A DNA stretch of 64,000 nt, taken from assembly GCF_030581075.1 (NCBI RefSeq), contig NZ_JAUQSW010000007.1:218375-282374 (forward strand). The letters are read 5' to 3'. Each line of letters starts with the position of its first letter. The stretch's first letter is position 1. Shown in pieces: positions 17,012 to 25,057 of the stretch. This DNA comes from Hymenobacter cheonanensis (GTDB lineage: Bacteria > Bacteroidota > Bacteroidia > Cytophagales > Hymenobacteraceae). The translations under genes were made by a program, and so were the position numbers. Below the pieces are notes generated by a model, which worked only from the letters and a program-made list of their open reading frames with translations, did no database searches and was not told the origin of the DNA.

Positions 17012-17058
17012 TCTGCTTATTAAGCAGGCTGAAACCAGCAGTTCAGTAAAGGGAAGGC

Positions 17059-18504
17059 CTAGCCGGCCACCAACTCTCCCGTACTCACCGGGGCAGTGGT
17101 AGCAGCAAAGCCGAAGTAGTTTTTGGCGTTGCCGTAGCTGATGTTTTCGACCAGCTGGCCGAGCCAGGGCAGCTCCTCGATGGGCAGCTCGCCGTTTTCC
17201 ACATCGCGGCCCAGCAGGTTGCACAGGATGCGGCGGAAATACTCGTGGCGCGGGAAGGAGAGGAAGCTGCGCGAATCGGTGAGCATGCCCACAAACTGGC
17301 TCAGCAGGCCCATGCTGCTGAGGGCGTTGAGCTGCTTTTCCATGCCATCCTTCTGGTCCAGAAACCACCAGCCCGAGCCAAACTGGATTTTGCCGGCCGA
17401 AGAACCGTCCTGGAAGTTGCCAATCATGGTGGCAAACAGGTCGTTATCGGCGGGGTTTAGGTTGTAGAGAATAGTTTTGGCTAGCTTGTTTTGGTTGTCC
17501 AGGCGGTCGAGAAAGCGCGACAGGGCGCGGGCCTGCGAGAAGTCGCCAATCGAGTCCCAGCCCGTGTCGGGACCTAGCTCGCGCAGGGCGCGGGTGTTGT
17601 TATTGCGCAGCGCGCCCAGGTGAAACTGCTGCGTCCAGCCTTTCTCCCAGTCCAACTCGGCCAGAAAAATCAGCATGGCCGACTTGAATTTTTCAATCTC
17701 CAAAGCGCTCAGCGGCTGGCTAGCCTGCGCTTTCTCAAAAATGGTGGCTACCTCCGCCTCGGTATAATCGGCGGCGTAAATCTGCTCCAGGCCGTGGTCG
17801 GAGAGGCGGCCACCCAGCGAGGCGAAGAAGTCGTGGCGCTGGCGCAGGGCGGCCAGCAGGTCGGCGTAGCCGCGAATGTCTACGCCGGCCGCCGCGCCCA
17901 GCTTGTCGAGGTATTGGCGGTAGTCGCTCGCCTCGGGCGTCATGGCCTTGTCGGGGCGAAAGGTGGGCAGGATGCGCGTGCCGAAGTCGTGGCTAGCCAG
18001 CGCCTGGTGATGCTCCAGCGAGTCAGCCGGGTCGTCGGTGGTGCACACGGTCACCACGTTCATCTTGCGCAGCAGACCCTGCACGCTGTATTCGGGCGTT
18101 TGGAGCAGGGCGCTGCACTGGTCGTAGATGCGGCGGGCGCTGTCCTTGTTCAGCAATTCGGTGATGCCGAAATAGCGGCGCAGCTCCAGGTGCGTCCAGT
18201 GGTAGAGGGGGTTGCGCACGGTATATGGCACCGTTTCGGCCCACTTCTCAAACTTCTCCCAGTCCGAGGCATCGCCGGTGATGAAGCGCTCGTTCACGCC
18301 GTTGGCGCGCATGGCGCGCCACTTATAGTGGTCGCCGTAGAGCCAGATTTGGGTGATGTTCTCGAACTGCCGGTTCTGGGCAATCTGGTCGGGCGGCAGG
18401 TGGCAGTGGTAGTCGATGATGGGCTGCGCGGCAGCGTGCTGGTGGTAGAGCGTGCGGGCCGTTTCGGTTTGCAGCAGAAAGTCGTCGGAGAGGAAAGGCT
18501 TCAT
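17059..18504 (-). CDS. uxaC: glucuronate/galacturonate isomerase
   Basis: A 481-residue uronate isomerase converting galacturonate to tagaturonate (and glucuronate to fructuronate), first cytoplasmic step of the pathway. Signature IIDYHCHLPPDQIAQNRQFE holds the metal-binding HxH of the amidohydrolase-like fold. Others: YKWRAMRANGVNERFITG, YHWTHLELRRYFGI, SFLSFPRHEYFRRILCNLLG, and a tail ISYGNAKNYFGFA. The ATG at 18504 (MKPFLSDDFLL) is preferred over 18522. It precedes kdgK and follows uxaA, separated from the latter by a GC-rich inverted repeat. Confidence 0.95.
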   Translation of the reverse strand: MKPFLSDDFLLQTETARTLYHQHAAAQPIIDYHCHLPPDQIAQNRQFENITQIWLYGDHYKWRAMRANGVNERFITGDASDWEKFEKWAETVPYTVRNPLYHWTHLELRRYFGITELLNKDSARRIYDQCSALLQTPEYSVQGLLRKMNVVTVCTTDDPADSLEHHQALASHDFGTRILPTFRPDKAMTPEASDYRQYLDKLGAAAGVDIRGYADLLAALRQRHDFFASLGGRLSDHGLEQIYAADYTEAEVATIFEKAQASQPLSALEIEKFKSAMLIFLAELDWEKGWTQQFHLGALRNNNTRALRELGPDTGWDSIGDFSQARALSRFLDRLDNQNKLAKTILYNLNPADNDLFATMIGNFQDGSSAGKIQFGSGWWFLDQKDGMEKQLNALSSMGLLSQFVGMLTDSRSFLSFPRHEYFRRILCNLLGRDVENGELPIEELPWLGQLVENISYGNAKNYFGFAATTAPVSTGELVAG

Positions 18505-18516
18505 AATAACGGGGCG

Positions 18517-18648
18517 CCTCACCCCCCGGCCCCCTCTCCTTGGGGAGAGGGGGAGCCACGGCGGCTTGGACGTTAGATAGTGAATTATTTTACTGGAAAG
18601 TCGTCAGGCCCCCCCCTCTCCCCAAGGAGAGGGGGCCGGGGGGTGAGG
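18517..18648. repeat. GC-rich inverted repeat between uxaA and uxaC
   Basis: Left arm from 18517 (CCTCACCCCCCGGCCCCCTC) and right arm 18610-18648 (ending GGGGGCCGGGGGGTGAGG) are near-perfect inverse copies around about 55 bases. Each arm is itself hairpin-forming (CTCTCC-TTGG-GGAGAG). It is similar in style to the block at 12878-13025. Confidence 0.85.
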
Positions 18649-18669
18649 TGAATCGCTAGGGTAGATTGC

Positions 18670-20319
18670 CTACAAAGAAACGCCGCGCTTCCAGGGAATA
18701 AAATCGGTTTGGCCGTGGCGCACGGCGCTTACCTCTAAACCGCTGGCTACTTGCACTACATAATCGAGGATGCGTTCGCCGGCCTGCTCAATGGTTTCTT
18801 CGCCGTCGATAACGGTGCCAGTGTTCAGGTCAATGATGTCGGGCATGCGCAGGGCCAGCTTGGTGTTGGAGCTGATTTTTACCACCGGGGCGATAGGGTT
18901 GCCGGTAGGCGTACCTAGCCCGGTGGTAAAGAGCACAATGTTAGCGCCCGAGCCCACTTCGGCGGTCGTGCTTTCTACGTCGTTGCCGGGCGTGCAAAGC
19001 AGATTCAGGCCCGGCTTGGTCACCAGCTCAGGGTAATCGAGCACGGCCACGACCGGCGACGAGCCGCCCTTGCGGGCCGCGCCGGCCGATTTCATGGCGT
19101 CGGTAATGAGGCCGTCGCGGATGTTGCCGGGCGAGGGGTTCATGTCGAAGCCCGAGCCCACGGCTACCGCGCTCTCGCCGTAGGCTTTCATGAGCGAAGT
19201 GAAGCGCTGAGCCGTGTCGTGGTCCACCGAGCGGTTCACGATTTCCTGCTCCACGCCGCACAATTCGGGAAACTCGGCCAGGATAACCGAGCCGCCCAGG
19301 GCCACGAGCAAGTCGGAAACGTGGCCCACCGCGGGGTTGGCCGAGATGCCCGAAAAGCCATCCGAGCCGCCGCACTCCAGGCCGATGGTGAGCTTGCTGA
19401 GCGGCGCCGGCTGGCGCTGCTGCTGGTTGGCCTGCATAAGGCCGGCGAAGGTCTGGCGCAGGGCCATGCTTACTAGGGCTTCTTCGGTACCAATCGTCTG
19501 CTGGTCGAGGATGAACAGCGGCTTGCTGAAATTGGGGTCGCGCTTCGCAATCTCCTCCTGCAGCATGCTGGCCTGCGCGTTCTGGCAGCCCAGGCTGAGT
19601 ACCGTGGCGCCGGCCACGTTGGGGTGGGTAATGTAGCCGGCCAGCAGGCCGCACAGCGTCTGGGCATCCTGCCGGATGCCGCCGCAGCCGCCCTCGTGCT
19701 GCAAAAACCGGATGCCATCCACGTTCGGAAACAGCCGGGGCTTTTGGTAGTCCACTTCGGCCGAGTGCAGGTCGGTGGCCAGGATTTCCTCTACCGACTT
19801 GCCGGCCTTCATCAGCTCCACCAGGGCCTGCGTTTGGGGCTGGTAGCTTTTGCGGCGGGCGTAGCCGAGGTCGTTTACCAGGGCTTCTTCGAGTACCTGA
19901 ATGTTGCGATTCTCGCAGAAAACCAAGGGGATAACGAGCCAGTAGTTGGCCGTGCCCACGCGGCCATCGGGCCGGTGGTAGCCCCTAAAGGTGCGGCCCG
20001 CAAACTTCGTCACGTCGGGCTGGGCCCAGCTGTGCGGGTGCTGGCCTTCCTGGTACGAGTCGGTGGCGTGCTTGATGTTGGCGGTGGTAAGCAGGCCGCC
20101 CTGGGCTACGGGCGCGGCCATTTTGCCCACCAGCACGCCGTACATGGTTACCTCAGCGCCGGGGGCTAGCGGCTGCAAGGCCAGCTTGTGCTTGGCCGGA
20201 ATTTTCTCGGTGGTGGTCACGGTCACCCCGTCCCAGGTTACGGGCGTGCCGATGGGCAGGTCGGTGAGGGCAACGAGCACGTTATCGGCAGGGTGGATTT
20301 TAGCAACGAGGTGCTTCAT
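18670..20319 (-). CDS. uxaA: altronate dehydratase
   Basis: A 549-residue enzyme that dehydrates D-altronate to 2-keto-3-deoxygluconate. Residues 1-100 are the SAF-like domain (KLALQPLAPGAEVTMYGVLV), followed by the UxaA/GarD core: GYHRPDGRVGTANYWLVIPL, HEGGCGGIRQDAQTLCGLLA, LGCQNAQASMLQEEI, GLECGGSDGFSGISANPAVG, and GLGTPTGNPIAPVVKISSN. Cys-rich GGCGG and LECGG motifs suggest metal binding as in the family. The gene begins after an AT-rich stretch at 20320-20412 that likely holds its promoter or is a spacer within the operon. Confidence 0.95.
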   Translation of the reverse strand: MKHLVAKIHPADNVLVALTDLPIGTPVTWDGVTVTTTEKIPAKHKLALQPLAPGAEVTMYGVLVGKMAAPVAQGGLLTTANIKHATDSYQEGQHPHSWAQPDVTKFAGRTFRGYHRPDGRVGTANYWLVIPLVFCENRNIQVLEEALVNDLGYARRKSYQPQTQALVELMKAGKSVEEILATDLHSAEVDYQKPRLFPNVDGIRFLQHEGGCGGIRQDAQTLCGLLAGYITHPNVAGATVLSLGCQNAQASMLQEEIAKRDPNFSKPLFILDQQTIGTEEALVSMALRQTFAGLMQANQQQRQPAPLSKLTIGLECGGSDGFSGISANPAVGHVSDLLVALGGSVILAEFPELCGVEQEIVNRSVDHDTAQRFTSLMKAYGESAVAVGSGFDMNPSPGNIRDGLITDAMKSAGAARKGGSSPVVAVLDYPELVTKPGLNLLCTPGNDVESTTAEVGSGANIVLFTTGLGTPTGNPIAPVVKISSNTKLALRMPDIIDLNTGTVIDGEETIEQAGERILDYVVQVASGLEVSAVRHGQTDFIPWKRGVSL

Positions 20320-20331
20320 AATCTTCGATAA

Positions 20332-20362
20332 TTATGAATTATAAATTATGAGTTATGAATGG
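20332..20362. repeat. AT-rich low-complexity tract
   Basis: Overlapping copies of ATTATGAATTATAA-like sequence form a tract far more AT-rich than the surroundings, upstream of uxaA. It may serve as a promoter UP-like region; no exact minus-7 box is visible. Confidence 0.45.
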
Positions 20363-20412
20363 CTAATGAAACTTAGCTAGGCAGTAATAAGGTAGCTAAG
20401 GTCAGCTCCTGG

Positions 20413-21945
20413 CTAAACCGCGGCGCGCTGCGTTTTGGTTAATTTAGCAGCCAGGGTAGCGGCGGCGCCTTCCTGCAGTAGCTGCAGCAGGTAGCGCGTC
20501 ACGGCGTCTGCGAAGCCGGGCAGGGCCGTGAGGTCGGTGCCCCACAGGCCAAGGTCGCTCAGCACGCGCTGCACTAGTTCGATGGGCGGGCAATGGGCCC
20601 AAAGGTCGGCAAAGAAGCCGGCCTGCTCGTCCTGAATCGGGTATTCCTGGCCGTGGGCCTCGCCGTACCAGGTGCCGCCTTCGTGCCGGGTGCCGCGCAT
20701 AAAGAGCAGGTAAGCCGCGAAGCCCAGCGCCACATAGTGCGGCACGGCCCGCAGGCGCGCCACGTAGTGCAGCAAATCGGGCACCACGCGCATGCGCAGC
20801 TTGGCCGAGTAGTTGAGCGTGATGGCTAGCCAGCGGTGCTCTACGGCGGGGTTGCGGAAGCGGTCGAGCACCTGCATACCAAAGCGCTGCCCAGTTTTCT
20901 CCTCAATGGGGTAGGGGATGCCGGGCAGCAAATCGGCCAGCATCAGGTGGCGGATGTAGATGAGCAGGTCCTCGTCCTCCATGGCGCCGCGCACGGTGGG
21001 CACGCCCGCCAGCACGGCTAGCCCGCAGGCCAGCGAGTGCGTGCCGTTGAGCAGGCGCAGCTTCAATTCCTTGAACTGGTTGATGTCGGGCTGCACAATA
21101 ATGCCCGGGTTCACCGGCTGAAAGCTCAGCACGCGCTGCACCCGCTCATCGCCCTCAATGGCCCAGAGCGCGTACACTTCCGACATCGTCAGCAGGTCGT
21201 CTTCGTAGCCCAGCTCCTGGGCTAGCGCGGCGCGGGCGGCCGCGTCGGGCCGGCCCGGCACAATGCGGTCAACCAGGGAGTTGCAGACGGTATTCGCGTT
21301 CTCCAGCCAGTGCAGAAAGCCCACGTCGGGCACCTGGCTTTCGGCCAGCTCGCGCAGGATGCCGCGCAGCTTGGTGCCGTTGTCAGGAATCAATTCGGTG
21401 GGCACAATGACCAGGCCCTTGTCCTGGGCGCCGGCGAAGGCCTCGTAGCGGGCCAGCAGCACGGCCAGCAGCTTGCCCGGAAACGAGCGCGGCGGCGCGG
21501 CGCGCACGTCGTCGGTTTCGTCGAGCACGATGCCAACTTCGGTGGTGTTCGAGAGCACGATTTGTAAGTCGGGGCTAGCCGCAAAGGCCAGCACCTCGGC
21601 CCATTGGCTGCGGGCCGACAGCACCCGGCTGAGGCTGGCGCACACCACGTCCTGGCTCACGGGCACTTCGTCTTCAATGCCGCGCACGCACACCGTGTAG
21701 AGGTTGTCCTGGCGCTCGAAGGCGGCGGCATCGCCGCCGTCGGTGCTTTTCACCACCACCACGCGGCCGTTGAAAATACCCTGGCGGTTGGCCTGGTCAA
21801 TCAAGAAATCGGGCAGGCCGCGCAGCAGCACGCCGGTACCAAATTGCAGCACCTTCTCGGGCAGGTCGAACAGGGCCGGCGCAGGCAGGCTGACGGTTGG
21901 GCCGGCCGCGGCAGCCCGTACCAATTCCTGGGTTAGGATGGGCAT
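20413..21945 (-). CDS. uxaB: tagaturonate reductase (altronate oxidoreductase)
   Basis: A 510-residue NADH-dependent polyol dehydrogenase of the mannitol dehydrogenase superfamily reducing tagaturonate to altronate. The N-terminal nucleotide-binding region is KVLQFGTGVLLRGLPDFLID, followed by GRVVVVKSTDGGDAAAF and LSNTTEVGIVLDETDDVRA. The C-terminal catalytic domain contains KLRLLNGTHSLACGLAVLAG, where the Lys and Asn-x-x-His are the family's catalytic residues. It lies between uxaA and the pectate lyase gene on the same strand, with 93-base and 39-base gaps, consistent with one operon. Confidence 0.95.
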   Translation of the reverse strand: MPILTQELVRAAAAGPTVSLPAPALFDLPEKVLQFGTGVLLRGLPDFLIDQANRQGIFNGRVVVVKSTDGGDAAAFERQDNLYTVCVRGIEDEVPVSQDVVCASLSRVLSARSQWAEVLAFAASPDLQIVLSNTTEVGIVLDETDDVRAAPPRSFPGKLLAVLLARYEAFAGAQDKGLVIVPTELIPDNGTKLRGILRELAESQVPDVGFLHWLENANTVCNSLVDRIVPGRPDAAARAALAQELGYEDDLLTMSEVYALWAIEGDERVQRVLSFQPVNPGIIVQPDINQFKELKLRLLNGTHSLACGLAVLAGVPTVRGAMEDEDLLIYIRHLMLADLLPGIPYPIEEKTGQRFGMQVLDRFRNPAVEHRWLAITLNYSAKLRMRVVPDLLHYVARLRAVPHYVALGFAAYLLFMRGTRHEGGTWYGEAHGQEYPIQDEQAGFFADLWAHCPPIELVQRVLSDLGLWGTDLTALPGFADAVTRYLLQLLQEGAAATLAAKLTKTQRAAV

Positions 21946-21984
21946 AAAGTAGCGAATTATTCTAAAATAAAATCTGATTTTCAG

Positions 21985-23067
21985 TTAGTTGGCGCCCCAC
22001 TTCTGCTGCCACTTCGGGTAGTCGCGGGCGAGTAGCTTTTCGGGCCAGGTGCCGGCATACACGTAGCCGGTGCGGCGCTCTACCTCGATGTCGGCCAGGC
22101 GGTCGTGCTTCACGCCATCGCGCCCCACGTAAATGGGTTTATTTGTGTCGAGGTCGTAGAAGCGGGCCCACACCGTGCTGCCCGCCTGGGGCACCATTAC
22201 CCGGTCGCGCCCCTTGGGCTGGCTAGGGTCGGCGAGGTCCTGCACGGCCGTATTCTCAATTTTCGAAGCCTGAAACCACGCCACGGCCGCTGCAATAGCC
22301 TTGCGTACTTCGGGCGAAGGCTGGTCGAGGCTCAGCAAAAACTCGGTGATGCCTACCGACTCGTCGCCGCTCAGCGAGGCCAGCTCGAAGGCGCGGGCCT
22401 TGCAGGGCAGCAGCGTGGTGCGGTCGTGCTGGGCGCCCCAGGCCGTGAGCTTGCCGTGCTGCACGTACTGGGTTTTCAGGATGCACTGCACGCCGCGGTC
22501 CACGGCTTTTTGGGCGGGCATTATCAGGCTGGCATCTACCAGGGCAAAGTCATTTTTCTTCTCAGCCACCGCCTTCAGCACTTCCAGCGCCCGTATCATG
22601 GCGTTGTCGTTGTAGGTAATCTGGGCGCGGTAGAAGCGCGCATCAGGGTAGTACTGCGGAAAGCCCCCGCTGGGCTGCTGCATCTTCAGCAGGTAGCCAA
22701 TGCCGCGTTCGGCGGCCTGGCGGTAGGCCGGGTTCTGGGTGGCTTTGAAGGCCGAAACCAGGTAGGTGATTTCGCGGGTCGTGGCGTTGTTGTCGATGGT
22801 CGCGTCTTCCTGGCCAGCCCCCCGGCGGGCGGCCGCCAGGTCGGCGTCATTCATGCGGTGGCGGTAGTCTACTTTCACCTCGTTCACGGCTTTGGGCCAG
22901 CCGCCGCCGCTGCGCTGGAAGGCCAGCATTTTTTCGGCAGTCGTATCCTGGGCAGCAGCTGGCTGCGCCGCCAGCGGCGGCACCGGCACCCGGCTGGCCG
23001 GGCGGCCGTGGCCGTGGGCCAGCCCGGCCGCCAGGCTCAGGGTGAGCAGGAGAAGGCAAATTTTCAT
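21985..23067 (-). CDS. pelA: pectate lyase, PL10 family (PelA-type)
   Basis: A 360-residue exported lyase cleaving polygalacturonate by beta-elimination. Signal peptide MKICLLLLTLSLAAGLAHGH; mature protein starts with an AQDT-like region, then MLAFQRSGGGWPKAVNEVKV, NNATTREITYLVSAFKATQN, KMQQPSGGFPQYYPDARF, and TYNDNAMIRALEVLKAVAEK, the typical PL10 (alpha/alpha)3 toroid repeats. RVMVPQAGSTVWARFYDL is near the catalytic region. It is the only pectate lyase in the window. A strong hairpin at 23108-23158 separates it from susD. Confidence 0.93.
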   Translation of the reverse strand: MKICLLLLTLSLAAGLAHGHGRPASRVPVPPLAAQPAAAQDTTAEKMLAFQRSGGGWPKAVNEVKVDYRHRMNDADLAAARRGAGQEDATIDNNATTREITYLVSAFKATQNPAYRQAAERGIGYLLKMQQPSGGFPQYYPDARFYRAQITYNDNAMIRALEVLKAVAEKKNDFALVDASLIMPAQKAVDRGVQCILKTQYVQHGKLTAWGAQHDRTTLLPCKARAFELASLSGDESVGITEFLLSLDQPSPEVRKAIAAAVAWFQASKIENTAVQDLADPSQPKGRDRVMVPQAGSTVWARFYDLDTNKPIYVGRDGVKHDRLADIEVERRTGYVYAGTWPEKLLARDYPKWQQKWGAN

Positions 23068-23107
23068 GAGTCAGAAAGGCTGAGCGGCGCCGGAAGGCAA
23101 GAGAAAT

Positions 23108-23158
23108 AAAAGCGAAGAGTTAAAACACTTTCAGTTAATTGTTTAACTCTTCGCTTTT
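23108..23158. terminator. bidirectional hairpin terminator between susD and pelA
   Basis: AAAGCGAAGAGTTAAA and its inverse form a 17-bp stem with a 16-base loop, with an A run on one side and TTTT on the other. On the minus strand it follows susD by 15 bases, so susCD transcripts probably end or attenuate here before pelA. Confidence 0.8.
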
Positions 23159-23172
23159 ACCTCTCATTACCC

Positions 23173-25017
23173 CTAGTACCCGTAATTCTGTACCAGGGCC
23201 GGGTCGGTGTCGAGGGTCGTTTGCGGAATGGGCAGCAGCTCTTTGCCCTGGCCCGTGACGTACTCGGCGGCCATGCCGCTGCCCACGCTGTTGACGGTAG
23301 TGGTGCCGATGGTTACCACGGTGCCGCTAGGGCGCAGGTTGCCCACGTAGGTAGCATCGATGCCCTGGCGCCAGTTCACGCGGGTGGTGCCGCTAGGGGT
23401 GGCAGCGGGCGACGGCTTGTAGAAGGAGCGCTGCCACTGCACCACGCCGTTCACTACTTTGTAGAACTGGTACTGCGGCACCGTGTTGTAGGGCGCCGAG
23501 GCCGAGCGCAGCAGGTCGAGGTTGGCCTTGGTCGAGGCCAGCTTGTCGGCCAGCAGGTTCCAGCGCAGCAGGTCGTACTTGCGGATGCCCTCGGCACCAA
23601 ACTCCAGCAGGCGCTCGTTCACGATGGCGTTGAACATGTCGGCCTTCGAGCCGGTGTTCACCCCTAGCGCGGCGCGGGCCGAGTTGCCGCCGAAGCCGCG
23701 GGTGCGCACCTCCAGCAGGGCGGCGCGGCCGGCGGCGGTGGGGCCGTTAAGCTCGTTATCCGTCTCGGCAAACATCAGCAGCACGTCGGCAAAGCGGATG
23801 AGCGGCCAGTTGTAGCCCAGGTAGTTGTTGGTGCCAGGCAGGGCCGGGCTGTGCCAGTCGCGGCGGAATTTGCCGTCGTACAGCGTATTCAGGGCCACGC
23901 CCGACTGCACGTTGGCGCCGCTGGCGTACTGGTAGGGCGCGATGGTGATATCGCGGCGCACGTCGGTCGAGTCGAAGGCGTAGAAGTAAGTCGGCACTAC
24001 CGTCACGGCGCCCTGCGTCGAGCCGTAGATGGGCGAGGCCTGCAGGCGCGGGCCGTTGTAGTAGCCCAGCTTCGAGTCGCCGGTGGCCGTCGAGCCCGCC
24101 ATACCTACCTCAAAAATTATCTCGTTGTAGTTGTCGTGGCGCTGCTGGTTTACCCCTAGCCACAGGTCCGAAAAGCTGGGGTTGAGGGTGTGCTCGCTAC
24201 GGCGGGCCATCAGCTCCAGGCACTCCTGGCGGGCAATGGTGTAGTAGGTGAGGTAGTCGGCGGCGCGGGTCATCGTGTTGCCCTTCAGGGCGTAGCCGCC
24301 GCGCTGCAGGCACAGGCGGGCGCGCAGGGCCTTCACGGCGCCCTTCGTAATGCGCTCGTTTATTACGCCGGCACCCGAGCGGTAGGGCACGAGCTTTTCG
24401 GCCGTGGCCAGGTCCGCAATCAGGGTAGTGAGCGTCTGGTTACGGTCACCGTTGGGCAGGTTGAAATTCTGGTCGTAGCTCGAGGGCGTGAGCTGGGCCG
24501 GCACGTCGCCCCAGTTGCGAATCAGCTCCAGGTAGTACTGGGCGCGCAGCGTCAGGGCCTCGCCATAAAGACGGTGCAGGCTGGCCGTGTCGGTGCTGGT
24601 GCCGCTGGTATAAAGGGCCATCTGCGGAATGTACTTGATGCACACGTTGGCCCGCTCCACACCCTGGTACAGGTTGTTCCAGGGGTTGATAATCTCGGTG
24701 TTAGAGGCAAACGCCTTGTAGCGCGCAATGCCACGGCGGCCCGTATCGTAGGTGCCCGACGAGCCGATAAGCTCATCGGTATCGTAGGGGTAGTACAGGC
24801 TCAGGCGGGTGCCGTAGGTGTTGTCGCCCGAGAGCGGGTCGTAGGCCCCGAGCACGGCGCTCTGCGCGCCGCTCACGGTGCTGAAGGTGGCCTCGGTGGT
24901 GGTGAGGGCCGTGGGCTCAATATCGAGGTAGTTCTTGCAGGACGAGGCCAGCCCGGCCGCCCCGGCCAGCAGCACGGCCACCGTGGCCTTCCGCGAAGAA
25001 AAAGTGGAGAATTTCAT
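23173..25017 (-). CDS. susD: SusD/RagB-family surface glycan-binding lipoprotein
   Basis: A 614-residue outer-membrane lipoprotein that captures oligosaccharides and forms a lid over its SusC partner. Lipoprotein signal with LASSC lipobox (Cys about residue 27) followed by KNYLDIEPTALTTTEATFST, the standard SusD start. TPR-like helices (GEALTLRAQYYLELIRNWGD) are followed by the SusD_RagB C-terminal domain (LLEVRTRGFGG; NERLLEFGAEGIRKYDLLRW). It sits 40 bases after susC. Ligand is inferred as pectic oligosaccharide from the neighbours. Confidence 0.95.
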   Translation of the reverse strand: MKFSTFSSRKATVAVLLAGAAGLASSCKNYLDIEPTALTTTEATFSTVSGAQSAVLGAYDPLSGDNTYGTRLSLYYPYDTDELIGSSGTYDTGRRGIARYKAFASNTEIINPWNNLYQGVERANVCIKYIPQMALYTSGTSTDTASLHRLYGEALTLRAQYYLELIRNWGDVPAQLTPSSYDQNFNLPNGDRNQTLTTLIADLATAEKLVPYRSGAGVINERITKGAVKALRARLCLQRGGYALKGNTMTRAADYLTYYTIARQECLELMARRSEHTLNPSFSDLWLGVNQQRHDNYNEIIFEVGMAGSTATGDSKLGYYNGPRLQASPIYGSTQGAVTVVPTYFYAFDSTDVRRDITIAPYQYASGANVQSGVALNTLYDGKFRRDWHSPALPGTNNYLGYNWPLIRFADVLLMFAETDNELNGPTAAGRAALLEVRTRGFGGNSARAALGVNTGSKADMFNAIVNERLLEFGAEGIRKYDLLRWNLLADKLASTKANLDLLRSASAPYNTVPQYQFYKVVNGVVQWQRSFYKPSPAATPSGTTRVNWRQGIDATYVGNLRPSGTVVTIGTTTVNSVGSGMAAEYVTGQGKELLPIPQTTLDTDPALVQNYGY

Positions 25018-25057
25018 AGGGCTAGGTACTAGCTGATAATGCGGGTGGGAGAAAAGC

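Noticed and set aside
17620..18576. A 318-codon plus-strand frame
   Set aside because: Antisense to uxaC; no motif and no promoter.
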